The translations under genes were made by a program, and so were the position numbers. Positions 45,851-58,600 of a stretch of DNA of 64,000 nucleotides are shown here, piece after piece. Position 1 is the stretch's first letter. Each line of letters opens with the position of its first letter. A model generated the notes under the pieces. That model did not search any database. It was not told the origin of the DNA and saw nothing but the letters and a program-made list of their open reading frames with translations. Location of the stretch: contig NC_088300.1 in assembly GCF_032854445.1 (NCBI RefSeq), positions 4,028,001 to 4,092,000 of the forward strand, read 5' to 3'. The DNA is from Liolophura sinensis (lineage: Eukaryota; Mollusca; Polyplacophora; Chitonida; Chitonidae).

Positions 45851-46340
45851 AGGACCTGTAAAATGGCTAGGCTGTTAGATAACTGCAAGATTCAATTAGC
45901 TTAATATTGCAGTTTTATCTGTAGAAAACTTATAAACTTTGTTGTTAGTATTGTGACTGATAAATTACCTGAGAAGTAATCATAATTCTCTAACCAAATA
46001 ATTTTTTTTTTCTCATGTACGTGTCCACATTAGAAATGGAAAGACACTCAAAGGTTTCACTGTAAGAGTGATTGTAAATTGTACATATCTATTTTTCATC
46101 CTGATGTTTTACAACCTGTACTGTTTTGCAAAAATCTGTGATAGTATATTCTGATGCCAATATTTTTACATTCCACTGACTAAGCAAAAGAAGGGATGTG
46201 TCCAAACTGAAATATTTATTGGTGTTTAGTGTTTCAATTTGTTAATTTACACAGAGCATCCGTCCAGAAATATAACTGTTTTTTCCCTCTGGTGTATTAT
46301 TACTATCAAATAATTGTATTCGTGGCAAAATGTTGTCAGT

Positions 46341-46346
46341 ATTAAA
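46341..46346 (+). promoter_or_regulatory. CFAP61: Candidate CFAP61 poly(A) signal
   Basis: ATTAAA about 1 kb past the stop, followed by T/G-rich sequence. An AATAAA at about 47505 is an alternative. Neither can be confirmed from sequence alone. Confidence 0.3.
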
Positions 46347-47682
46347 AAAAAAAGTTCATGTACAAGTTTTGGTAGTTTGATTTTATTTATCTTGATGATA
46401 TAAATCTGTAATGAATTTCATCTACAAACATTGTCAGTGAAAGAAGCTGTGACCTCTGTGTTGTCATCTTGGTTAGAAGAGGGCCTGGCTGAAAATACTG
46501 CCTAAACTCCACCCATGAACCAATATGACAACATGTATGTCCTTTCAGCAGCAGTGTCCCTTAACTTAACAGTTTGTATAGAATTTTGCAGGAAGGCCTT
46601 AGCAATCAGAATTTAACTTGTTATGTAAGTCTATAGTTTATAGCATACTACATATATACTTTGACAGGGTGTTACGTCTAGTATTTTATGTTCCAACAGC
46701 ATGTGCTGTTAATGTAGCTCGCCACAGTTTAAACCTGTAGTTTCTGCACGAGTTTGTAATTTGCCTGGTTACACCTGTGGTGTATATGCCCTGCTCACCG
46801 TGACGTAGGGCTGATGAAGGCGCTGTGGATTCATCATCATGAAAATGACATAACATGTATCAAACACCACTGACTGGATCGAGCTGAATTTGATACGCTG
46901 TTACACAGACAGTAGGCATGCTTAAATCCTTTAAAGTATTGATTTCTTTATGTAGTCGGATTATGCAGCCATTTTTAATAGGTCCTGTTTTACAGGTTTT
47001 TTGGGTTTTCTTTTCTGCGCAAGATCCTTGACACAAGACTGTTTTATATGTAGTTCAATGATCCATGTCCTAACACTGTAAAATGCATTATGTTCAGTTT
47101 ATTTGTGGATATCTTCCATGTTGAAGAAATCACATTTTGTAACGTACATGTAGAATGAAAACTATAAAATGCTAGAATGATGGACCGTGCACAAAATCCT
47201 TGATCTGGCCTTTCAGGGGAACAGGTATGTGAACAGATTTGAGCTCCAACCAACCTTTTTTTTTCTGTGGATTTTTGAATGAAGTAAAGTGACTTATCAG
47301 TTTAAAAAAGTCTTATCTCACATCAAAATGACATATTTCTTTCTCAAATTCACTTATATATAACATAGCATCTCCTCTATATTGGAGTGGGTTATCAGGA
47401 AACAAAATAATCAGCTACTATTATTGATTCTCTGCAGTTAAAGCCACCTTATTTTATCTATCCCAGTGAGTTTTATGCCAGATCAAAAATTGTAAAAAAG
47501 AAAAATAAACATGTGGTGGACAGTTGTGTTAGTTGTACAAGATAAAACCTGAAATACAGCATGTTAAATAACTGCTTGGTGACTGACTTTCTCAAAGAAT
47601 AACCAAAGAATTTATGTAAGCAATATTGCCTCCTTTCCCAACTTAATCATTATAAACCTAAAAGCTTTGCATGTTAAACTGT

Positions 47683-47706
47683 ATTTATTTATTTATTTAT
47701 TTATTT
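47683..47706. repeat. (TTTA)n microsatellite
   Basis: Six TTTA units followed by TTTGATT, the same junction as the tail of reverse family A SINEs, but without a recognisable SINE body. Confidence 0.75.
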
Positions 47707-48044
47707 GATTCTTACCCAAAAAGTGGTCATATCTTCTAACCCCAGTACTCAGGAGAATAAAAATTGCTGAAATGTTTGTCTCATCTAGAAAGCCTTGACT
47801 TTGAAAAGAGCTGAACTGAAACACGTCACCTCATACGTTAACGGCTAACTGCCTTAGACATCCCATCCTCAGCATCCAGGATTTGGTTATTGTTTCGTCT
47901 TTTTTACACGTAAACAGAGTTTACACGTACTTGAACTTGCTAATCATCAGCAGCTTTATTAACTGTGACGTTTGTAGATTTATATCATGTCTTATACTGT
48001 TACGTTGATTAAGTTGAATTCCGACCACCGTAAAATCTTGACCC

Positions 48045-48053
48045 TATATAAAC
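48045..48053 (+). promoter_or_regulatory. Candidate TATA box upstream of hyaluronidase
   Basis: TATATAAAC at the boundary where CpG density rises. An initiator-like GTTAGTCAGC follows about 35 bp later. It is 1.1 kb upstream of the hyaluronidase start codon, so a long or spliced 5' UTR would be needed. Confidence 0.3.
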
Positions 48054-48158
48054 AAATTGAGATTGCTCAAGATTGTTGCCGTTAGTCAGCTTTAAAGTAC
48101 ATAGCCATTCGGTCTACAACGACAGAAAACTAATGTAAAACAGTATAAGATTACACAA

Positions 48159-48305
48159 ATGTCTGTGTCGCCTCAGCAGGAGGGCTTTGGTAGGGCGAGA
48201 GATGCGGTGTATTCTGACCAGAAAACTATGTATACACAGATGAAAAACGCTTTAATACGCCAGAGTCGCTTGACGCTCGTGGGAAACAGCTTCCATAGAA
48301 CGTGA
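48159..48305 (+). CDS. Small open reading frame (48 codons), possible uORF or microprotein
   Basis: ATG to TGA: begins MSVSPQQEGFGRARDAVYSD and ends NSFHRT. It begins about 105 bp after the candidate TATA box and has a coding-like base composition. I do not recognise the peptide. It may be an upstream ORF of the hyaluronidase transcript, or chance. Confidence 0.25.
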   Translation: MSVSPQQEGFGRARDAVYSDQKTMYTQMKNALIRQSRLTLVGNSFHRT

Positions 48306-49170
48306 ACTATACAGATTGCACCCAGTTATACCAGATTGCGACATATACGTTCAGCGACAAGGCAGAGAAAATGAGAATTACAAATAGAAAGGCATTTTTT
48401 TTTATCTCTGTGTCTTTCTTGGATGACTAGTGACGTCGGCAGTATCATATCTGCGCCGCTACGAGGCTGGCTGGCAGTAAATTCTGCTGCGTCAGCTGAT
48501 ACTGGCTGCCAAGCTGTTAACTATAAGCGTCTTAATGGGCAGTGGCAAGTTTGGTATACACAGCGGATTACCGTCTTATCTTTTCTACAACTGCATTTAT
48601 CAGGTTGCCAAGTGGTTTATGCCTTATTCCGTGGGATGTTTCCAAATATAATCGGTCGTTTATAGAGTATCAGCTAGCCGATAACAGCCCGCAGTTCTCT
48701 GTCGGTCAGAAGAGAAGTTGTGAACTATGAAAGTATGGTTAGCAGCTGTTTAAAGATATCCCATACAAAAGAACAATATTCTGGGTTAAACAGCTGTCCA
48801 GAAATAATAAATATGGCTGGCAAATTGAACACGGCCTTACATGTGTATTTTGGGTTTTTGTGGACTTTGCTTCCTTTTGTATGAAAGACTTCGTATTTTT
48901 CTGTTTTTACGCAACTGCCAATTTTGACATGTATATAGCTAAGTTTAGCAAAAACATTTTCTGTGCACGTTGGTTCATACCTGACCATGCAGAGCTATGG
49001 CGTGAAGCCTGCGTGCATAACGTGTTGGAGACATAGCCCGAGCAAGCATCAGAACCGAGGGGGATTGCAGATCAGCGTAGACTGCAAGCAAAAATAAACC
49101 TCCTATATCATTACATGCGTTGACAAGTTAATATAAACCAGAAATCGCCGGTGGCGTTCCAGGGCCGGAG
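48306..49170. other. Presumed promoter / 5' UTR region of the hyaluronidase gene
   Basis: CpG-richer sequence with an open frame at 48423-48665 that I do not recognise. No repeat seen. Confidence 0.4.
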
Positions 49171-49212
49171 ATGAGGAGCGAAGAGGCGGCTAATTGCTGC
49201 AGCGAAGAAGGT

Positions 49213-49614
49213 ATGTGGCTCACTCGGGCATCCCAGTTACGGCTCTTCCGCGTATCTTTCGTGGCCATTCAGCTGTTATATCTCGACTGTGTGACATGTT
49301 ACCATAATTTGAATCGTGAGCCTCGGCTTCGGCAAATGTCCGAGTGGAAGAAGCTTTTGCCACAGTACGACCCGCCGATTTGGCCCGAGAACAAAGCGAA
49401 GCCGAACAAGCCGTTCTTCGTGGTATGGAATGCCCCTACATTCCGCTGTGGACGCCGCTTTGGCATGCCCATGAACCTGGATGATTTCGGTATCGTCGCC
49501 AATGATATGGAACTGTTTCATGGCGATGTCATCAACTTGTTTTACGAGTCACGCCTCGGTCTCTACCCCAAGATGTTGAAAAACGGCCGAAGTTTTAACG
49601 GAGGCATTCCACAA
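49213..49614 (+). CDS. Hyaluronidase exon 1
   Basis: Signal peptide, then WKKLLPQYDPPIWPENK, FFVVWNAPTFRCGRRFGMPM, and ends at GGIPQ before donor CAA|GTAAGT at 49615. A donor-like AAG|GTATGT overlaps the chosen start codon at 49211; the frame and signal peptide argue that it is not used. Confidence 0.9.
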
Positions 49615-52600
49615 GTAAGTTACACGTATTTGAATGATATCGATTGAGGATGAACAGTGAGGTCGTGAAATATGTCTTCGGTCTATACAAAGTGTGCATG
49701 TCTAATGGTGATATATGATATTTTGCCTAATGAAAACAAGATTATCACAACAATGTCAGAAGACGGGGGCCTTAGACTGGAAACTGAATAATCTTGATTC
49801 ATGAGACTCATGCCTTGTTGTTTGCGCTTCTATCTTTAATCTGAAGTTTAGTTAAAGGGGCTATGCCCGAGATTTTCTGATAAAAATCAAATTTCGCTCA
49901 TCAAATCAGTTTCGCTATTCCCTAAGAATATCTCACATTCATGCTTTTCAGAAATACCCAATTTTTATATACCCGGCCCTCGGGATCACGAAGCGATCTT
50001 GGACTTTAAGTCAAAATTTAAAATGACTTAAAAATTGTTATTTCTGATATAAGCAGGTCAAAATATTTCTTGACAGCGTAAATTCTGGTTAAATTATTGT
50101 ACAATAAATTTCACCTGAAACACAGGAAAAGAACAAATTTAAGTGTAAGATTGCTCGTGATCCCGGCCCTGTACTATTTATAGGGTCAAAATGGTTCGAA
50201 TATTTAAAAAAACACTTATAAAGCCAACCTGCATTATAAATTTTACAATCTTTAGCACCAATTTTGAACGGTAACGCGTTTACCGACGAGGTTGATATTT
50301 TGTGAAAGGTAATTATTTGTGCCCTTCTGAACTAATAAAGATTAGGTTGGATTTATGGTGATTGATATTTGACCAAAACTCTCCGTTCAGTATCTTTACA
50401 CAAGCACTCATAATCTATACGCGCAAAGGGTACCTGGTCTACGTAGTATGACATGCTTTTATAACTTGTGATTATCTGATCACACATGCAGTTTCTAGAA
50501 ACATAAATAGTACTGAGCACAGGTAGGAAGAAATTCGATTGATCCTGTCTCTGAGATTCTGCTTGGAATGGTATAAATGATGACACTTAAAACACTCGTA
50601 ATTTTGTGCTTGGAATGTGTATACCAAGGGTTTATTCGTGTGTGTGTGTGACTGCTAGAATTACCACCCAGGGCATGAAATACTTACGAAACAACGTACA
50701 AGGACGAGGTACAACAACCTCTTAGAGTGTACAACTAACCCGCTTTAGGCAAACAACTAACCTCTTGGGACCAAGCGAGTAAATAATGTGATTTGTTCGT
50801 TGCCCTAAATTTAACCTCGCGTTCAAGATTATTTAGGTCGTATTTCGACGGTATCTCCGTGTAGCAGGACGATTTGGCTTGTAATACTGCCTCACGGGAA
50901 CATCATGATTAAAGATGTTGAATATGACGTTCCACTTAACTAGAGTATACATGTCTGCTGATAGACTCACTGTGTGTGCATGGATTTTATTTTCTTATTT
51001 ATTTGATTGTGGTTTTACATACACTCACGGTTATTGCTTTGATTGCACGACAGCAGTTGGTATAGCATAAATAACGACAAAAACGTTGTGCACGCATTTT
51101 ATGTTTTTCGGAAACTTTTTAATCTTCGAGAAATGGAATAAGAAGTTTCCAAAGCTTGGGCGATACAATGTACAAACTCTCTGTGGTTATTTATATATGT
51201 TTTCTATGTTTAGCAAAGCATCCCATCGTAATAATAGTCGCAGTCTGGGTGATTGGAAGAGGAACCATCGAGAGCTGGATCAAAATACACGGCCCCGTTA
51301 TTCTGTAAAGATCATTACACTTTAGGTGCCAGCCACCAATGACCTTTAGGACTCTTCAGCATGGATCCTGATGCTGATATCTAAACAATATCCTGTAACT
51401 GCTAGAAATATTGTTTTGCAAAGTAGGCTTATCTGTGAGATACAGTTTAGTGTATTATATCCCAGGTTAACCCATACTACCAATTTATTGTGCGTTATAC
51501 ACAGTGTTGAAAAAGCGTTACTGACAAAAAATCTTTTTCAATGCGCACAGAAAGGTGAACCCTACAAAAATTGATTCTGAGCGGAAGAGGCTACATATCG
51601 CTGAATAAGTATATGCAATTCACATATATTAAATGAAAATACAATAACCCAGGTCAGTCAAAAAAAGCAAACGGCATACATGTATATGAAAGCGCAGAAT
51701 CATAGCCTTTTGATGTCTTCCTACGAGTACAGGTTTCCACGCATCAGAGTCTGAATTTGATCTTAACTCCGTTGATGCCTATACATGGCTTCTTTCACCT
51801 ACCCCACCCCACCCCCAACCCCTCTCAAAGTAGCTCTCTTGTGTGTTTTTTGTAGGACACGTTGACATTTTTAGTCATGTTTTTAATAAAACTCTATTTT
51901 GGGAAGAGATATTAAGATCCATTAACCAGACAAAAACACTGATATGCTGTGTTAAATCGTTTATTTTAGCCCACTAAATAACAGACACACTCTATATTTG
52001 ATGGTGGTAATGCCTTGTGAAACAAGCATTATCTCTTCAAGGTTATTATTCATAAAGACTTAAAAGCGACTTACAATATGACTCATTATACAATAATTTA
52101 TGCATTATAGGGATGAGCATTCGTCGCTGTTTTTAATATCTAACGCATGGAGTACTTGTAATAAATGTGGCGTGTATGCTAGAACGGACGTAATTAGGAT
52201 CTTAATCAAATGGTTGAAAGAAAGAAACCGTGGGTGTTGTGTAAAAGAGAATTGATGTCTTTCAACGGCTTTTTGAGTCTGACAAGTTTACCTCGACCGG
52301 CTGGCAAATGTTAGAGGCATATGGTTTGGGGAATTACATAAGATAGTTATCGTTCCGCAGGGGACCAGAGTTCACGTCTACTTATTCTAATGAGCTGATT
52401 ACAACAGCTGTATGACGACACATTAATCATCTCACCAACAACTCACATTTGTAAACCAACAAACCACAACGACCAAGAAACCTCCCATAACCACAACTGT
52501 GCGTGATAAGGCAGACGGTAGCTGGCGCGGCTTAGGGCAGAACGTACAGCGTTCACTTGTTAACGATAAGGTGACGCCGTCATGGGCCACTGGTCTTATT

Positions 52601-55600
52601 TATTTCTCGGACTGAAAATAAATAAATTTAATAATCAGTCGCTCAACAAGATAACAGAAACATTAACGTGTTGCATAATATTTCGCCATGGCAGTAATGT
52701 AGGACTTGGGGAAAGGCTGATTGTTTAAATATTGCAAAATGCATGCAAGAAAACGTCCCTGAAAGTTGGAACTTCAATTTTAACAAGTTATCAAATAAAA
52801 TCGATTACAAACCTGATTTTTCATCCAGATATCCTCAGGTTCTTCGGCCAAATATTCCATCCAAGCACAAACTTAAAATATGTCAAGTGACATATGTATC
52901 TGTTAGTTACCACACTTGTTAATCCAGACTATCATGCCGTGTGTTAAAACATGTGAAAGGAGCACGATGACATCTGGCTGTCCTATGGTACTATCTTGAC
53001 GGCTTTGAGGTTGCTGGGCGTGAGGATTTCGTGATTGTCATTGGTCGTCTTCAGCCACCGTTCAGTTTTGTCCATTGTCTAACCGCTGAACTATAAGGCT
53101 GGGCGTCATTTAGCGACAGGTATCATGTTATAATAGACACAGCTTGAAAATAAACTATTATTACTATAATGACTGGTGCCTTGTCTTGTCATTTCACAAG
53201 TTCATGAAGAACTTTGAACCGTCAGAAATGCGATGTACGTTAGGAACGCTCAAAACCATCGTCTCTTGCGAAATCTGCTTGTCAGGATTGCTGCATTGTG
53301 CAGCAACCTAATGTAATTTGTCTGTAAAACAATGTATGTGTTTGCTTTGAGGAAGCAAATACTTACAGAACAAGAATATGCATTACTGGAATACATAAAT
53401 AATTAATTCGATAACAAACACTGCACCTAATCGGGCTGAAGTATTAAGCAATTTTATAGTAATGTTTGTTTTGTTAATTCATGCGTGCTCTCGGTTCTAT
53501 AGTTCACATTATACCGACGGACGTCTGATTTAGAACTACAGACGACCTATATTTACTGTTATACACTGTCACCTTTAAACAATGTCTAAGTTAATTAAAA
53601 GCACCTGGTTGGGTGTTTGACTTACAGTATTTCTTAATATATAATTCGACTGGTATGTTTAAGGATACCCCTTAAGAACCCCATCAAAGCAAAATGTATC
53701 CTTTTGTCTTGTGTAGCCCAGAATATTCATCGAATAGTAGGTAAGCTGAAAGACTGCTAATTTCAAAAATACTTTTAAAAATATTTCTTTAAAATATTTG
53801 CTACTTTTTCGCAAATTTTCAGCATTTTCAAAATTCTAATCCAAGTGCACAGTTAACTATATAAGTCAAAAAATGATCCCACATTTTTATATTTTATGAT
53901 ATTTTTTATGACATTTTTATGATATTCATTTTAGATTTTCTGAGTAGTCATTTCAAGATCGAACTTCTAAAATTTTTCAAAAAATGGAAACGTTGATATG
54001 CTTGTACTAATATCTGTAAAAGTAAAAACAGATACCATAAATGAGTGGGACCGTATTAGCCAGATTTGAGAGCATCATGCGGACAAATAAGCTAGAAATA
54101 ATAGTAAACAGAAAAGGAGAAAATTACCAAAAGTGCCACAAAATTCGTCATTATTTCGTTTGCATGTCAGTTTTAATCAAAATTTTTAGCTTGACATTTC
54201 TAAGCAAAACTTGCTAGAATGTGTTTATATCCGGTATGTTGATTAAGGTTGCTAAGGTTATTATTATTATTATTATTACTGTTTTATTGTGTAGATGTAA
54301 GACCTATACTGCTTTATGTACACACCAGTCTGCACAAGCAGTTCATAGAGAACTGGTAGAAGGACACAGCAGGTATTTATCAGCTGCATATGTTTTCATC
54401 CCCTAATCAGGTGGAACCAAGAAAACACGACTTCCATGCTTCACAAAAAATATTCTTTTTTTTGGTCAGACGTAATGTATTTACGATTCGAATTTGGTTT
54501 CATCTTTAAGTCAGAAAGATAAGATATTAAGAAACATAAGAAAATGGTGAATCAAAATGTAAGATAGAAAACAAATGGTCAAATTTCATGCTTGAATGCA
54601 TGGTTCTAGTATCTTTAACAATACATCTAAGGAGTCAATGACTTGCAATTTATCCTTGAACAGTTGGCCAATTTCACGGCTCACTACGAGTGGGTGAAAG
54701 CGGACATCGACTGGTATATACCGAATAAGACGTATGACGGCCTGGCTGTAATAGACTGGGAGGCTTGGAGGCCACTGTTTAAGACGAACTACAGCAGAGA
54801 CAAAAAGAGGTACGCCTTGAGAGCACTGGCCGTGGTCCGGAGTCATCATCCCTGGTGGATGATGTATCACATACACAGGAAAACAGAGATAGAGTTCAAT
54901 AAAGCGGCAAGGTGAGTTTATAATGGAGAGGTGCACCAATCGTATTGAGGCATCGCAAGTTCCAAGTGGAAAGAGTCTTGTTCATGCTGTCTTGGAGTGC
55001 TAACAAATTTTGGGAGAAACATAAGATATTACACTGCTGAACAACGGGGATCTCTTATAAATGGTTTAAACAAATGTGTGGTAGGAAATTACATGAAACT
55101 GGCCTTTACGTATGTCTACTGGTCTATGTATTTAAAAGTCATTATATATTTCTTCAGATCAATATGATTAAAACAAGACAATCGAATCCACGACAAAAGC
55201 CCCGGCAGACAAAAGCCCCGTCGTCTTATGTAGCTAATAAAACATGTCCGACAGTCTGAAAAACAGTTAAATATTTGTTGACTAGAATTGCATATAGTGT
55301 GACTGCGCTTGACATTTAAAAAGTTGCCATGAAAACGTTTCCCTATCGCGCACTCGGGTTCAACAGCTTTCTTCTCATAAACTCTGTACACATACGATTT
55401 CAAAACAATATGGTAAAACTTATACTATTATCGAATGTTTTTCGCCAAGCAAATATAAATTTATTCTCTGAAGCATCTACCAGTATACTCAATTTGATTG
55501 GTTGAAATTTTTCAACATGGCGGACTGGCGTATCACCTCGCGTATGCCATAACGTATGCTTATAGAGTCGGTTTACAGGCATTGTGTGCAGTGTTAGTTG

Positions 55601-58600
55601 TTCCCTGTAACATGTATATTTGAAAATATAGATTATTTAGAAATTTGAACCAAATCTTATTTTAGTTTACAAGAAAAATATTCTTTTATTTTCGAATACG
55701 AAAAAGAATAAAAAATCAAAATTAATTTTTGTAAGTGTTTGTGTAATTTGTGTTCATAAGTACAACATGGGGTGTATATGATCTAGTACAAATTATTTGG
55801 AATCTTTAAATTACAAACCTGACAAACAGACAAAAGGTGAAATTTTCGAAACCCAGTAGTAAAATATCCACTTGATAACAGTGCAGTTGTTGCCACCAAC
55901 AGAAAAAAAAATGGTTTCTACTTTCGTTTTGGTTCTTATTTTTTTTATTTCATGATTTTATGTATACCCATGGATATATAGCCCTATATCGCTAAAATTA
56001 TCTCGCTAGACTGATATTTAGAAGTAATAGAAGCAATAAAAAAGGCCCGTTTTATTTCTTTTGTTTTCTGAGGATAAAACATCCCTGCTGCAAGTATTTA
56101 CAGTCAACCATAGTCTATATCATGTAAAATATATTTCTTGGATAGAACAATCGACATATTTATACGATCTGTGTTCTTTTAAGAACAAAAGTCTAACACA
56201 AGCTTCAACAGCAATTGTTTACCATATTTGTAGATTTCTTTTGTTTTCAAAACCTAGAATGAACGTCAAGCATTCTGTATACCCTTAAGAAAAACAAAAC
56301 TTTCCGATTTCGAGCAACAAAAAAAAAAACGATTTTGTGAACAAACTGTTAGATAACCTGCTGTTTGAACGAGTAGGAAGGGGTTCTATTGCAAACATAT
56401 ATTAAAATCTGAAACATCGTTTCAGGTAGAAAGTTTCTATTTTTCTCAAAGAAGCTATCACAGTTTGTCATTCTCCATATACTCGTAATGCCGATCAAGG
56501 GGTCGTTTGTCCGCCGGGGATTTTGTCCGGGGGATTTTGTCCTCCAGGGCTTTTGTCCGCGGGTTTTTTGTTCTCCGGGGCTTTTGACGTCCCCCGCGAG
56601 AATGTAGATGGTATATACATGCACGGACGGAAAGTGGAATTAATGACTCGTTATTGATGCTGCCATCTCGACTGTGAAATTCGGTTAAAATCTACGAATT
56701 TTTGTTCGGTTGAAAATACATTGCTACATACGGTTTCAATAATTGCTTTTTTATATACCAAGTGGATTCATTTGGGTGTGGTTGGGAAAACCCAACATTA
56801 ATGTTTTCATCTTTAGCGTAGTAGGCCCACACCCCCAAGCCATTCAAGCCTTTTCACTCATAAACTCTTACTGAACAAAGCTTTTAGATTGTAATAAGAC
56901 GTAAATGTGTGCAAGGCATAACGTCTCCAACATCTTCATCCACTCATCCCAGCCCATTCATCCCGCCTGCACTTCCACTGCATACAAAAGAACTTCAAAG
57001 CCATTTTTAACAAAGACATTTATTGCACTAGCGTGGTTTCCAAAAACAGCTTTGTATGAAATGCGTGCTTTACCGAAAGAGAATGAGCAGTGAGTCAGAT
57101 TACGTCTTTGTTCTTTCAGGCGGATGATGGATGAGACCCACACATTGTGTCAGAAACTACGACCTAATGCTAAGTGGGGATTTTACATGTATCCAACTTG
57201 TTTCAATAACAAACCCGGTCAAAACTACTGCAAGAAATCAACTCTACACCAAAACGACAAGTAAGTGCGTAGACACGTCAAACACTATAAGTGCATGTTT
57301 CGTCGCTGCTTTGGTTTTACTCCCTATATGCTGCACGTCTATCACAATGCCGACGCTGCTCTGGTTTTACTCTCTGTATGCTGTACGTACATCACACTGC
57401 CGTCGTTGCTCTGGTTTTACTCTCTATATGCTGTACGTCTACCACACTGCCGTCGTTGCTGTGGCTTTACTCTCTATATGCTGTACGTCTTTCACACTGC
57501 CGTCGATGCTCTGGTTTTACTCTCTGTATGCTGTACGTCTTTAATTGTATTGGATTCCTGCAAAATTTTAATTATATTTTATTCCTGCATAAACCATGAT
57601 TCTGTTGGTGGACTAGGCATCTCCGACTCCTGATCCCTGTAATTACATTAATATTATTTTCATGTTATTGCATGTTAAACGTGATGAAGACACAGCATTT
57701 TAAGTAATGCTAGACCAGTGACGTTCAACAAATTGCAAATAACGTCACTGTTCCCCCCCCCCCCCCCCCCCCACCTAATTCTGCCTAAGTCAGTGTGCTA
57801 GGATCGTGTAATCTGCATTTACATGAACAGTTAGAACAGAACCCTAACTGAGGTAAATTGACAAGAAGCCATCCCTATTTCGCCGATTATTTACCATATG
57901 TCATTTTTACTCTCTATGTTGTACGTCTTTGATTATGTAATTTTGTGTCTGATTTACATTCGATTTCAATAATATTTTGTTCATATTACTACGACTTTGT
58001 GATTTATAACTTGCTCGGTCTACACCACATGAAGGTCCTCGAATGTATGCAGTGCTGTTAATAATATACGTACTCTAACAATTCAGGTATCCTGAGCATG
58101 TGGTATGGCAAATAAACCAAACTGTCAGCTCACATCTGCGTCACCGACGTGTTGTGTGGCCCGTAAACCAAACTGTCAGTTCACATCTGCGTCACCGACG
58201 TGTTGTATGGCCCGTAAACCACACTGTCAGGTCACATCTGCGTCACCGACGTGTTGTATGGCCCGTAAACCACACTGTCAGGTCACATCTGCGTCACCGA
58301 CGTGTTGTGTGGCCCGTAAACCAAACTGTCAGCTCACATCTGCGTCACCGACGTGTTGTGTGGCCCGTAAACCAAACTGTCAGCTCACATCTGCGTCACC
58401 GACGTGTTGTATGGCCCGTAAACCAAACTGTCAGGTCACATCTGCGTCACCGACGTGTTGTATGGCCCGTAAACCAAACTGTCAGTCACATCTGCGTCAC
58501 CGACGTGTTGTATGGCCCGTAAACCAAACTGTCAGTTCACATCTGTGTCACCGACGTGTTGTATGGCCCGTAAACCATACTGTCAGTTCACATCTGCGTC

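Larger units (their letters stand above)
45851..48044. other. Intergenic region between CFAP61 and hyaluronidase
   Basis: AT-rich and CpG-poor up to about 47.8 kb. Contains a (TTTA)n run at 47683-47706 followed by TTTGATT, which may be the remnant of a reverse SINE tail. No gene recognised. Confidence 0.55.
49615..54663 (+). other. Hyaluronidase intron 1
   Basis: A 5-kb CpG-rich intron with a MITE (49975-50170), a SINE tail fragment (50996-51066), T-rich stretches near 53880-53940 and a (TTA)n microsatellite at 54258-54279. No gene recognised. Confidence 0.55.

Noticed and set aside
54586-54939. Minus-strand 117-codon open frame
   Set aside because: Antisense shadow of hyaluronidase exon 2, which has clear family motifs on the plus strand.
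57131-57633. Open frames of 102-137 codons with LYAVRTSHCRRC-like units
   Set aside because: Start in hyaluronidase exon 3 or run through the 50-bp array in wrong frames; the exon ends at a clear donor at 57261.
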